Assembly (NCBI GenBank): GCA_002716085.1
Contig: PAYZ01000016.1
Location: forward strand, 65,704 to 112,934
Direction of reading: 5' to 3'
Origin: Methanobacteriota archaeon
GTDB lineage: Archaea > Thermoplasmatota > Poseidoniia > Poseidoniales > Thalassarchaeaceae
Length of the DNA: 47,231 nucleotides
Shown: positions 36,401 to 43,483 of the stretch, piece after piece
How positions within the stretch are numbered: the stretch's first letter is position 1
Layout of the letters: each line of letters begins with the position of its first letter
Made by a program: the position numbers and the translations under genes
The notes under the pieces: model-generated
Told to the model about the DNA's origin: nothing
What the model saw: only the letters and a program-made list of their open reading frames with translations
Databases searched by the model: none

Positions 36401-38109
36401 TTAGCATCAACCTGGTTGAGCATTACAGAGTAGTTGGATGAGTCCGAATCTACCATCATGTCGTCAATGATCACGGTTCCGGGGAATATGGTCCCGCTGT
36501 TGTCTATGTCTACTGCTGGCTCACTCACCGAAGAAACCACTGTGGTCGAGATTAGCTGCACGTCTATGCTGTCACGCACGACCAGGCCACTGTGATCCCC
36601 ATTGGAGGAGCAAGAGTTGCAGGACACGTTCTTCCCCCCGCTCATCACGTAGTTCGACCCCTGGAAGTATAGGCCTGCACCCTCTGAAGATGCTAGACCG
36701 TTCTGGAAAGATTGGATTTGGGACAGCTCAACGTTGCTCGAGTCGATTACTGAGAGGCCGTGACGGTAGTTCCTCTCCGTCAGCAGATTCTCGACCCTCG
36801 GGTGGAACTCCACGAACGAGGCCCCGTCGCCAGAGTTGTCACTGATTGTCCAGTTGCTTCCAATTACTCCGCCCTTCGCCATCACCACTCCTGAGCCTGA
36901 GGAGTTCTGCACCGACAAGCCGTGAATCTCCGCAGGACCCTTGCCAGTCCAGCTCGTGCTCCTGAAAAGGAGGCCTGCACCGTCGTGGAAGCTCGCCGGC
37001 AACTGGGGGCCGTTGTCCCTAATCGTGAGATTTGAGATATGAGTCGAAGAGTCCGTAGTGTAGGCCCTGAAGCCAACGATTGCGTTGCCCTCGATGATTG
37101 CGTCAGAAACGCGTGCCCCGGATGTGTTCAGGTCGAACGCAGCGCCGATCCCGAGACCCGGGGTCTTAGCGTTAGGGCCGCCTGTCCCCCTAATCTCCAG
37201 CGACTCGAAGACAGCGTTGGTCTCAAGGTTCGAGAAGTTAGAGTGGTCTTGCCTCTCCACTAGGATGCCCCTGTACTGGCTGTCCTCGACCTTCGTATCG
37301 AGGAACGTCGGGCGAGTGGTCGAGTCGTCCGAGATGTGCCTGACTATGATTCCGTTGTCGGACCTGGAAACGTTGGAATTGGTGAAGAGGGGGATTGAGT
37401 CCTCGATCCAGATCCCGCTGCTTGGCGCGAGGGTCGATCCCGAGACGTTGTGGATTGAGATGTCGCTCCAGAGCCCTCCGGAGTTGTACCACATGTTGAC
37501 CCCCCTTGTAACTAGGTTCTCGATATGGGCCCCTCTGACGATAGGTGAGGAGAAGTCCCCTGCAGAAATCCCGATGCCGTACCTCCACGACAGTGATGTT
37601 CCGTGGATGTCCTGGCCGCCTCCGTCTATGACAAGGTCGTTGATTTTGGGGGAAGCGCCCGAGAATAGGTCCACTGCTACCCTGTGGGCGTTAAGGACGG
37701 TGAGGTTGCTGATGGTTGGGTTGCTGGAGTAGATCGTGATTCCGAACTCGGAGTCTGTTATTGTCACGTTGTCCAGGACCGAGCCCATGTTGCTGGAGCT
37801 AGAGTTGAACTGGATCCCCTGGTGGTCCCCCGAGATCGAGCCGAATGTAACGGGCGAGGAGGATGTGCCCTCTACGGTCAGCCTCCCATCGACCCCCAGC
37901 CTCTCGCCGTCGCCGAGTAGGACCGTCGTCCCTGCCTGGATGACCAGGACCTGGTTGGATTCCACCAGGTACCCGTCGGGCAGGCTGACGTTTCCCGACC
38001 AGACAGTCGTCGATCTGGCCATTCCGGCCGAGGTGCTGGAAATTAGCGGTGCCAGCAGGAAAAGGGCGACCAGGGTCGCAGCTGTGATCCTCCTGGAACC
38101 CAAGCGCAT
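33472..38109 (-). CDS. Giant secreted beta-helix / Ig-like surface protein
   Basis: About 1545 residues, exported and membrane-anchored. The signal peptide has the core ITAATLVALFLLAPLISSTSA. From about residue 55 to 660 the sequence shows parallel beta-helix repeats of 22-25 residues (NLTVLNAHRVAV..., NLTIRDNG..., runs of GI-xx-N and Ser/Asn turns), like NosD/pectate-lyase folds. From about 770 to 1370 there are Ig/PKD-like units (PPFIQWSSPLDEEQF, DLDFDALTFSW, SVDYDGDEFTV, ALSAEDSIDYDGD). DDGTRGDAVAGDGIWS at about 1438-1453 is the choice-of-anchor-X type module. A membrane segment GIPTLVISIAGLSVAGLFY and a cytoplasmic tail end the protein. The ATG at 38109 is favoured over 38127 because of a TATA-like box 27 bases upstream. 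Its role could be adhesion or polysaccharide binding. Confidence 0.88.
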   Translation of the reverse strand: MRLGSRRITAATLVALFLLAPLISSTSAGMARSTTVWSGNVSLPDGYLVESNQVLVIQAGTTVLLGDGERLGVDGRLTVEGTSSSPVTFGSISGDHQGIQFNSSSSNMGSVLDNVTITDSEFGITIYSSNPTISNLTVLNAHRVAVDLFSGASPKINDLVIDGGGQDIHGTSLSWRYGIGISAGDFSSPIVRGAHIENLVTRGVNMWYNSGGLWSDISIHNVSGSTLAPSSGIWIEDSIPLFTNSNVSRSDNGIIVRHISDDSTTRPTFLDTKVEDSQYRGILVERQDHSNFSNLETNAVFESLEIRGTGGPNAKTPGLGIGAAFDLNTSGARVSDAIIEGNAIVGFRAYTTDSSTHISNLTIRDNGPQLPASFHDGAGLLFRSTSWTGKGPAEIHGLSVQNSSGSGVVMAKGGVIGSNWTISDNSGDGASFVEFHPRVENLLTERNYRHGLSVIDSSNVELSQIQSFQNGLASSEGAGLYFQGSNYVMSGGKNVSCNSCSSNGDHSGLVVRDSIDVQLISTTVVSSVSEPAVDIDNSGTIFPGTVIIDDMMVDSDSSNYSVMLNQVDANISGLDLSGEGGMFWEAKGTVTSHLSNSVIWDSPSHCLDLRSHTELIVVGTTLICDASAPTLDNSIVNFTASSLVQDAGASSSFEMNSSSHLRWISSGTLLTPQNTEDDNILDVMWSMEVHTINQNLLNIPFANVNISFSQFDDDLDAIQPYQGVGEYGPFVGKRWTPLQGWSENNSAFVGCEYDSVHNDTAEIVIDDDKTVYCRMELSNQPPFIQWSSPLDEEQFSSGSEIQFDAIESWDLDFDALTFSWTSSIDGDLALACPESSNGNSSSFIANFNGSGCLSDGNHQVTLEVCDSHGQCTNETREIELVNLPPVLSVKTTPSISSWGVLFLGETASLTVSLNGTFDPEGGDLWCWVEASYESGPDPDPNSPFCQMEIVRSFIGAPEEEFTASVFAFDGVNPAVSWTFEVNLFNEIPEPVMGISRTGESSADWVHIDGTGTSDPEGNEVRFEFHSDIDGLLASGTSTSGSLEWMGTLSKGAHKITMKSSDDQPEHVGQWKTSEETLVVSNSIPNARISSPADSLLTDSSEVILLGATGSGDWDLYCGELPSNGSGLLCNPDAPSSSELVSVIWESNISEAPLGGSWNVETRLPAGDHEITLTLDDGSGPVQDQVLVTVTESAPVLVLDSPVPGIEVTSNLPVLFDFRPSVDYDGDEFTVSVSSDLMGTILEDKTSDNWYNDYLVAGMHNLTFVLEDDNGMVRTHFQEITVLETAPVAVISGMDNGQYLPPGQMAILSAEDSIDYDGDIVLYEWRIDGEVVSDSMSFNQSFPPGPVRIDLMVKDSRGDESITSINLTVGSSSPELFDLTVSVQRVEDGVPTEVTTTVRLEDEDGTTQTVRGELLAGGASQVMFFQDDGTRGDAVAGDGIWSSRSSWVVSGGDWARVEVWAIDGDLVSPGQVHTVPIVEPSSGGLEAWVSSFGIPTLVISIAGLSVAGLFYRRRSLAEIAKDIEVIESWSTFDPREMDEQFDSQED

Positions 38110-38132
38110 AGGTCCTGCCGCCCGCATTCAAC

Positions 38133-38140
38133 GTTAATCT
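38133..38140 (-). promoter_or_regulatory. TATA-like box of the giant surface-protein gene
   Basis: AGATTAAC on the minus strand, centred 27-28 bases before the ATG at 38109. It supports that start over the ATG at 38127, which would otherwise lie upstream of the transcript start. Confidence 0.4.
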
Positions 38141-38181
38141 ATTCCGGGAGTTGAGCACTGGTTGAATCCACACAGTAGGAG

Positions 38182-38188
38182 TCATAAG
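38182..38188 (+). promoter_or_regulatory. TATA-like box of the RAM-domain gene pair
   Basis: TCATAAG centred 27 bases before the ATG at 38212, as expected for a leaderless mRNA. Confidence 0.35.
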
Positions 38189-38211
38189 CGGCAAGTTTTC
38201 GCATTGGCCCG

Positions 38212-38445
38212 ATGGCACTGGCGTGGGTCCTCATATCATGCGAGCCGGGCAGGGAGAGGGACGTCTACCTGCAGCTGCTGGAGATGCCTACCGTTTCGGA
38301 GGTCTCTGTCGTTTACGGGGAGCTGGACCTAGTGGCCAGGATAGACTTCGAAAGCGAGTTGGAGATGTCAAAAACGCTGATCGAGAAGATGAGGCACGTC
38401 GACGGAGTCAGGAAGACGGAAACGCTGATCGCGGTGGAGGTGTGA
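38212..38445 (+). CDS. Stand-alone Lrp/AsnC ligand-binding (RAM) domain protein 1
   Basis: A 77-residue protein that is only the effector-binding domain of Lrp/AsnC regulators, without a DNA-binding helix-turn-helix. The pattern AWVLISCEPGRERDV...VSEVSVVYGELDLVARIDFES...VRKTETLIAVEV follows the alpha/beta sandwich (beta-alpha-beta-beta-alpha-beta) of this domain. Such stand-alone RAM proteins bind amino acids and assemble into rings; they can modulate a full-length Lrp partner or enzymes. The next gene overlaps its stop codon (GTGA) and encodes a second RAM protein, so they are co-translated. Target and ligand cannot be read from sequence. Confidence 0.87.
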   Translation: MALAWVLISCEPGRERDVYLQLLEMPTVSEVSVVYGELDLVARIDFESELEMSKTLIEKMRHVDGVRKTETLIAVEV

Positions 38446-38681
38446 GCTTGGCAGTTGGATTCGTACTTATCACCACCCAGCCCGGGGAAGAGGTAGCAGT
38501 CAGGGAGGCGGTCTCCAAGATCGAATGCGTGAAGGGCATATGGGTGGTCTTCGGGAGCTTCGACTGCTTCGTCAAGGTCGAGGCGGACGACGAGTCGGAG
38601 CTCACGGGCGCGATAGTCCAGGGCATCAGGTCCGTCCCGGGGATTGTGGAGACCAGGACCCTGATCGGAGCTGAGATCTAG
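38442..38681 (+). CDS. Stand-alone Lrp/AsnC ligand-binding (RAM) domain protein 2
   Basis: A second RAM-only protein, 79 residues from the GTG that overlaps the previous gene's TGA. The sequence GFVLITTQPGEEVAVREAV...IWVVFGSFDCFVKVEADDE...VETRTLIGAEI aligns along its whole length with the first RAM protein, so the pair looks like an old tandem duplication with clear divergence. A TTG at 38448 is an alternative start. Two translationally coupled, non-identical RAM subunits suggest a hetero-oligomeric sensor. The stop is in a CTAG that also contains the stop of the convergent HTH-STAND ATPase gene. Confidence 0.85.
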   Translation: MSLAVGFVLITTQPGEEVAVREAVSKIECVKGIWVVFGSFDCFVKVEADDESELTGAIVQGIRSVPGIVETRTLIGAEI

Positions 38682-40840
38682 AGCTCGTTGGCGAGCCTCT
38701 GCATCAGTTGCTTGGCGGCCTGTCCGCACTCCGAGTTCCTTAGGCGCACTATGGCCTCCTTCCAGCTCGATAGCCTGTCCTCGGCGTTCAGAACTCCCCT
38801 CCAGTACCACCAGTGGGATGCAGCCCTCCTGTGGGAGGCTATGTCGGGCCTGAGCTGCTCGAGATCGAAGGACGAGTGCGCCTCTTCCAACCACCGTGGC
38901 GGTTCGGAGCAGTACTCGAGCGCCAGGTGCATGGTCCTGAGCCTGTCAAGGGGCTCATCCGCTGACTCGATGTAGGAGCGAGCGGAGTAAAGCGCGTCCA
39001 AGAATGCCTCTCCCTCGGTCCCGGAGGAAAGCCTCGCCCTCAGATCCAGGGAGTGTATCCTGGGGTCATCGGGCCCCATGCTGCCCTCGATGGAGGCCCT
39101 AGTCCTGGACGCCGCCTCCAGATCGCCCATCTCCAGGGCTAGCGAGTGCCTAAGCAGGTCCAGTGCGAGGGAAGCGAGCCCCCTGTCCTCCATTCCGAGC
39201 TCGGAGACGTCCACCGAGTCGGCTCCGCTGGTGAGCTCCTGTGCCAGGCTGTCCTTGATCCTCCCTGGGAGCCTGTCGTCGTACCTCCTTACTAGGGCCG
39301 CAATCTGCGCTCGGGCCCTGGCTGAGGGCTCGAGGGCCGATATGGCCGAACCCTCAAGCTCTTCCGCCCTGCTCCAGTCCCCCTCGACCCTGGCGAGCCT
39401 AGCGGACCTTAGATCCCTGCCAGGTCCCTCGCTAAGGGAGCTGATGTGCGAGGATGCGACCTCCGCCTCGCCCCTCTCCAGCGCTATGTCTGCAGCCATC
39501 TCTACAAGCGACTCATCGCCGAAAACGGATATTGCCCTCTCGAGGACCACAGCTGCGGCCGAGCTGTCTGCGCTAGCGATCCCGGGGATGTTCTCGGAAA
39601 GCCAAGCGGAGTCTTCCTCGGACCCGGACTCGAGGCGGTGGTGCGCCTCCATCCTCCTCGCCCTCGGGCCATCCCTGGAGGACCACATCTTAGCGATCCT
39701 GGAGTGTAGCTCCTCGACTTCCTCGCCCTGGAGGGAGGCCCTCCTTACGTTCCTGACCAGGTGGTGAGGCTCTACCTCGACCCCCGACCACCTCAGGATC
39801 GCCGACTCGTCGAGCTCGTCGGCACCATCCGGCTCTAGCATCTCCTCGACCCTCAGGGGGAGGGGGGAGAGCGAGAGCTCGTCGAGGGAGGATGTGCCGT
39901 CCCCCGACAGCCTTCGAATGACCGTGGACTCCACGTACTCCTGGACGGCTCCGACGCCAGGGAGCTCGTCTTCAGGGGACCAGAGCTTGATCCCAAGGGG
40001 GTGCCCGTCCATTGCCTGGCACACCTCCATGGCACTGGCCTCCTCCATGTCGTCCGGCAGGAGTGCCACGGCCTGGGAAGGCTCGAGGCCCTCCAGCCTG
40101 ACTGGCTCGAAGCCTGAAAGGCTGGCGAACGGGTTCGGCGCCCTGGTCACCACCATCACCGAGGCCGAGCTGGCGGAGCATGCCTCTAGCAGCACCTGGA
40201 TGGAGCTGGTGTGCCTCTCGTCGGCCTGCTGGGCCTCGTCCAGGACCAGGAGGGTCCTGCTGGTGTCCACCTTTTCCACTACTGCCTCCGTGGAAGAGGG
40301 CGATCTCCTTCCCAGCCACATGGCCGAGACGGAGGATGAGTCGGAGTCGGAGTTGCAGGTGGCCCATCTGACCAGCCACCCGGAGTCCAGCAGGCTCTCG
40401 CAGACGGCCGTGCTGACGCTGGTCTTCCCGATCCCCGGGAGGCCCTCGAGGAGGAGGCTGCCTCCCTCCGAGAGGGCGGATGTGATGCGATCCACGACCT
40501 CCTCCCTGCCGTGGAGCGAGATGGGGTCTGGCATCGGCCCGATGGCCATGCCCCTGTCCGGCACGGCATCCACGGCCTCCCTGGAGGCCTCCCTGCCCTT
40601 CTCTGTGGCGTGGAACACCTTCCTCCTCCGGGGGGAGCCGATCACGTGGGTGGTCCTCGTGGTAACGAACCCCTCCTCCTGGAGGGACTTCAGGGGCGGG
40701 TTCAGGGCCGACCTCACGACGCCCAGGTGCTCCGAGAGCCCTGCTAGGGACAGGCCCCTGGGGACGTCCCAGGACTCCTCTAGGTCCCTGCCGAAGCCGG
40801 AAAGGAAGGCCAGGATGTCGAGCTGGCGCTGGCTGAGCAC
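38678..40840 (-). CDS. HTH-STAND ATPase with TPR-like C-terminal region
   Basis: About 720 residues in three parts. The N-terminus is a winged-helix domain (LSQRQLDILAFLSGFG...LSLAGLSEHLGVVRSALNPPLKSLQEEGFVTTR) with a following basic hairpin GSPRRRKVFHAT. A P-loop ATPase follows, with Walker A GLPGIGKTS and Walker B TLLVLDEAQ, then VMVVTRAP (sensor 1) and HPLGIKLWS as in NB-ARC/STAND proteins. The remaining 400 residues are alpha-helical and Ala/Glu-rich, like TPR repeats, and could sense a ligand. This architecture fits a signal-activated transcription regulator; a defence role is possible but nothing nearby supports it. GTG at 40840 is chosen because a TATA-like element (GATTTACA near 40863) precedes it by about 23 bases; GTG at 40882 would add 14 residues. 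Confidence 0.85.
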   Translation of the reverse strand: MLSQRQLDILAFLSGFGRDLEESWDVPRGLSLAGLSEHLGVVRSALNPPLKSLQEEGFVTTRTTHVIGSPRRRKVFHATEKGREASREAVDAVPDRGMAIGPMPDPISLHGREEVVDRITSALSEGGSLLLEGLPGIGKTSVSTAVCESLLDSGWLVRWATCNSDSDSSSVSAMWLGRRSPSSTEAVVEKVDTSRTLLVLDEAQQADERHTSSIQVLLEACSASSASVMVVTRAPNPFASLSGFEPVRLEGLEPSQAVALLPDDMEEASAMEVCQAMDGHPLGIKLWSPEDELPGVGAVQEYVESTVIRRLSGDGTSSLDELSLSPLPLRVEEMLEPDGADELDESAILRWSGVEVEPHHLVRNVRRASLQGEEVEELHSRIAKMWSSRDGPRARRMEAHHRLESGSEEDSAWLSENIPGIASADSSAAAVVLERAISVFGDESLVEMAADIALERGEAEVASSHISSLSEGPGRDLRSARLARVEGDWSRAEELEGSAISALEPSARARAQIAALVRRYDDRLPGRIKDSLAQELTSGADSVDVSELGMEDRGLASLALDLLRHSLALEMGDLEAASRTRASIEGSMGPDDPRIHSLDLRARLSSGTEGEAFLDALYSARSYIESADEPLDRLRTMHLALEYCSEPPRWLEEAHSSFDLEQLRPDIASHRRAASHWWYWRGVLNAEDRLSSWKEAIVRLRNSECGQAAKQLMQRLANEL

Positions 40841-40856
40841 GGTACGCCGGCTTGCA

Positions 40857-40867
40857 AAGTGTAAATC
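40857..40867. promoter_or_regulatory. Shared AT-rich promoter element of the STAND and uvrC genes
   Basis: AAGTGTAAATC is the only AT-rich stretch between the two divergent genes in this GC-rich region. In one direction it is about 23 bases before GTG 40840, in the other about 35 before ATG 40897, so a single region may serve both genes. Confidence 0.3.
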
Positions 40868-40896
40868 AAACCCCGCGCCCACCGCTTCATCGGACC

Positions 40897-42597
40897 ATGG
40901 GCATAGATCAGAGCAAGTTGGACCTCCCGGCGAAGCCAGGAGTGTACATTTTCCGGAGGAGCGACGAGCGCGTGATGTACGTCGGGAAGGCTACGGACCT
41001 GAGGTCCAGGGTCAGGTCATACTTCTCCAAGAGGCCTGACAGGGAGATGATCCCCCGGCTACTGGACGAGTCTTCTGAGATCGACTTCATAGTCACGCAG
41101 ACGCCGTCCGAGGCGCTTGTCCTGGAGAGGCAGATGATCAGGTCCCACCAGCCCAGGTACAACTCTATGCTGAAGGACGGCAAGTCGTTCCCCTTCATCG
41201 CGATCACCGCCCACGAAAGCCCGCGCATACTCTACACTCGGCACCCGCCCGAGGACGCGAAGATTTGGGGGCCATTCCCGGATGCCGGGGCTGCAAAGCT
41301 GGTGGTCAAGCTGCTTCGCAGGCACTTCGGGATCAGGGACAACAGCGACAGGGCCCCGTTCGGGTTCGTTGAGACCGGGGGCGAGGAGGGCTACGCCGAG
41401 AGGGTGAGGGCGGCAGAGAGCGTCCTCGACGGTAACGCGGGCGTTCTGATAGGGAGGCTCCAGGGGGAGATGGACGATGCGTCGGAGTCCCTCGACTACG
41501 AGAGGGCGGGCAGGGTCAGGGACATGATCGGCTCCGTCCAGAGGGCCATGTCCGAGAACGTGGTCTCCAGCAGGTTCTACCAGGACTGCGACGCTGTAGG
41601 CTTCTCGTCCCAGGGGGACAACGGGTGCCTGGTCATCCTGCACGCGAAGGGCGGGATCATCCAGGGCCAGGTGGACTACCCCCTGATCCACAGGGGCGAC
41701 GTGTCCGACTCGGTCTCACTGGTGCTCTCCGAGCACTACTCCAAGAGGAGGCCGCCACGGACCCTGCTAGTCCCCTCCCCGCTGGGCGACTCGATGGCCG
41801 AGTGGCTGGCCCAGAGGAGGTCGGGCCAGGTGGACGTCAGGGTCCCCCAGAGGGGCGAGCTGGCCAAGCTCAGGTCCATGGCGGACAGGAACGCGGAGAT
41901 ACAGCTGATCCGGAGCTCGAAGTCCAGCTCGGGCAACCTCGAGAAGGCGGCTGCCGACGACGGAGCGAGGCTCCTCGGGCTCCCCTCCCTGGACCACCTG
42001 GTGTGCTTCGACATGTCGCAGAACCTCGGAAACGAGCGTGTGGGCGCCTCCGTGGTGATGAGGGGCGGCAGGCCCTCCAAGTCGGAGTACAGGACCTACA
42101 GGGTCAGGTCCGACGCCCCAGACGACCTCAGGATGATGTCCGAGGTGGTCGGGAGGTGGGCCAAGAGGCAGGAGGAGTGGCCCGACCTGCTACTGCTGGA
42201 CGGGGGCAAGACCCACCTGTCAGCTATCGAGTCCGAGCTGGAGGGCCGTGGCCTGTCCGGGCTGTTCCCGGTAGCTGCCCTGGCCAAGAGGGAGGAGACC
42301 CTGCACATGGCCGGGACCGAGCCCATCGCCCTGGACAGGAGGGGCAGGGTGCTAGTGCACGCCAGGGACGAGTCGCACAGGTTCGCAAACAGCTACCACA
42401 AGAAGAGGAGGGGCAAGGGCGCTCTCTCGGACCCGCTCGAGGAGGTCGAGGGGCTAGGGGCGAAGAAGATCCAGGCCCTCCTGAGGCACTTCGGTGGCAG
42501 GAAGGGGATCGAGCACGCCACGGCCGGGGAGCTCAGGGACGTCCCCGGAATAGGCAAGGAGATGGCCGAGAGGATCCGCGCGCACCTCAGGGGGTGA
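40897..42597 (+). CDS. uvrC: UvrABC excinuclease subunit C
   Basis: DNA repair endonuclease that makes both incisions around a UvrB-bound lesion. The domains are in order: GIY-YIG nuclease (PGVYIFRRSDERVMYVGKA, residues 13-31), UVR helical hairpin near 185-215 (MDDASESLDYERAGRVRDMI), an RNase H-like endonuclease domain with VCFDMSQNLG and LLLDGGKTHL, the late Asp/His segment SHRFANSYHKKRRG, and two HhH motifs to the end (LGAKKIQALLRHFGG; LRDVPGIGKEMAERI). The 566-residue length is slightly short but all domains are complete. The ATG at 40897 is chosen over a TTG at 40852 inside the divergent gene's start. uvrA and uvrB are not in the window. GC content is high, but Arg is still mostly AGG, as in AT-richer genes of the window. 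Confidence 0.95.
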   Translation: MGIDQSKLDLPAKPGVYIFRRSDERVMYVGKATDLRSRVRSYFSKRPDREMIPRLLDESSEIDFIVTQTPSEALVLERQMIRSHQPRYNSMLKDGKSFPFIAITAHESPRILYTRHPPEDAKIWGPFPDAGAAKLVVKLLRRHFGIRDNSDRAPFGFVETGGEEGYAERVRAAESVLDGNAGVLIGRLQGEMDDASESLDYERAGRVRDMIGSVQRAMSENVVSSRFYQDCDAVGFSSQGDNGCLVILHAKGGIIQGQVDYPLIHRGDVSDSVSLVLSEHYSKRRPPRTLLVPSPLGDSMAEWLAQRRSGQVDVRVPQRGELAKLRSMADRNAEIQLIRSSKSSSGNLEKAAADDGARLLGLPSLDHLVCFDMSQNLGNERVGASVVMRGGRPSKSEYRTYRVRSDAPDDLRMMSEVVGRWAKRQEEWPDLLLLDGGKTHLSAIESELEGRGLSGLFPVAALAKREETLHMAGTEPIALDRRGRVLVHARDESHRFANSYHKKRRGKGALSDPLEEVEGLGAKKIQALLRHFGGRKGIEHATAGELRDVPGIGKEMAERIRAHLRG

Positions 42598-42601
42598 TGG
42601 A

Positions 42602-43453
42602 CTGCCTAGGAATGACCCGCACGAAGCACTGGGGGAATCGGTCTCCGAGTGGGCCGGGGGGGATCCCCCGGGGGACCTGCCACGGAGGTGGGAGAGGTTC
42701 GCTGACGTGGCGATACTGCCCGCGGGGGCCTTCTCCGGGCCCGAGTGGGACGTCGGCCCGGGGCTCTGGGAGGCGGTGGCCTCCGGGCTGGGTGCCCAGC
42801 GCCTGGCGAGGATGGGCGAGGTGACAGGGGAGCTCCGCGAGAGCGGGGTCGAGATGCTCCTGGGGGACGACGACTGGGTCGTCCGCAGGGAGAGCGGCAT
42901 CGACTACGGATACAGGATGACCCGCTGCATGTTCTCGGCGGGCAACGTGAACGAGCGGAGGAGGATGGGCGAGGTCGTCTCGGAGGGCGAGGTCGTTGTC
43001 GACATGTACGCCGGGATCGGCTACTACACGCTCCCGATGCTCGTCAGCGGAGGGGCCTCCCTGGTGCACGCCTGCGAGTGGAACCCGGAGGCAGTCGCCT
43101 CCCTGGACTGGGGCCTCGAGGCCAACGGCGTCGAGGGCAGGTGCGTCGTCCACGTGGGCGACAACAGGGAGGCCGCGGGCTCGCTTGCGGGCGTGGCCGA
43201 CAGGGTCGTCCTGGGGCTGCTGCCCAGCTCAGAGGAGGGCTACGGGACCGCGCTGTCCGTGCTCAGGCCGGAGGGCGGTACGCTGCACGTGCACGGGCTG
43301 GCGCCCGCAGGCGGCCACGGCGCCTGGGCCGAGGGGGTCGAGGGGGAGCTGTCGGGGATGAGGCCGGGCAGCGAGCTGTCCTCCTCCGTCACGAGGGTGA
43401 AGTCGTACGCCCCCCACTGGGACCACGTGGTGCTGGACGTCACCGTGGCGTAG
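42602..43453 (+). CDS. taw2: TYW2-like tRNA-wybutosine methyltransferase-fold enzyme, abnormal start
   Basis: Class I SAM-dependent enzyme of the TYW2/Trm5 family, which transfers the 3-amino-3-carboxypropyl group of SAM (TYW2) or a methyl group to the modified G37 of tRNA-Phe. VVDMYAGIGYYTLPMLVSG is the SAM site, followed by VHACEWNPEAVASLDWGLEANGV and VHVGDNRE, all characteristic. The first normal start codon in this frame is GTG at 42707, but the conserved segment LPRRWERFADVAILPAG begins before it (about 42677). The frame is open from 42554 and contains no ATG, GTG or TTG before 42707; CTG codons exist at 42602 and 42629. A real gene may therefore start at a CTG, or have lost one base after the ATG at 42597 that overlaps the uvrC stop. 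Confidence 0.75.
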   Translation: MPRNDPHEALGESVSEWAGGDPPGDLPRRWERFADVAILPAGAFSGPEWDVGPGLWEAVASGLGAQRLARMGEVTGELRESGVEMLLGDDDWVVRRESGIDYGYRMTRCMFSAGNVNERRRMGEVVSEGEVVVDMYAGIGYYTLPMLVSGGASLVHACEWNPEAVASLDWGLEANGVEGRCVVHVGDNREAAGSLAGVADRVVLGLLPSSEEGYGTALSVLRPEGGTLHVHGLAPAGGHGAWAEGVEGELSGMRPGSELSSSVTRVKSYAPHWDHVVLDVTVA

Positions 43454-43483
43454 GCTCAAACGCGCCCACGCGAGCGCGATATC

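Noticed and set aside
38678-40882. STAND ATPase as an antiviral Avs-type protein
   Set aside because: The N-terminus is a winged helix and not a nuclease or other killing domain, and no defence genes are nearby; a regulator is more likely.
39894-41039. 381-codon frame antisense to the STAND ATPase
   Set aside because: Ser/Pro/Arg-rich without any motif; the opposite strand has Walker A, Walker B and a winged helix, so it is a shadow.
41625-42824. Long open frame of about 399 codons over uvrC on the same strand, and similar long frames at 42745-43920, 43229-44071 and 44787-45761
   Set aside because: They lie in 65-70% GC sequence where stop codons are rare, have runs of Arg, Gly and Pro and no domain pattern, and they overlap genes with clear family motifs.
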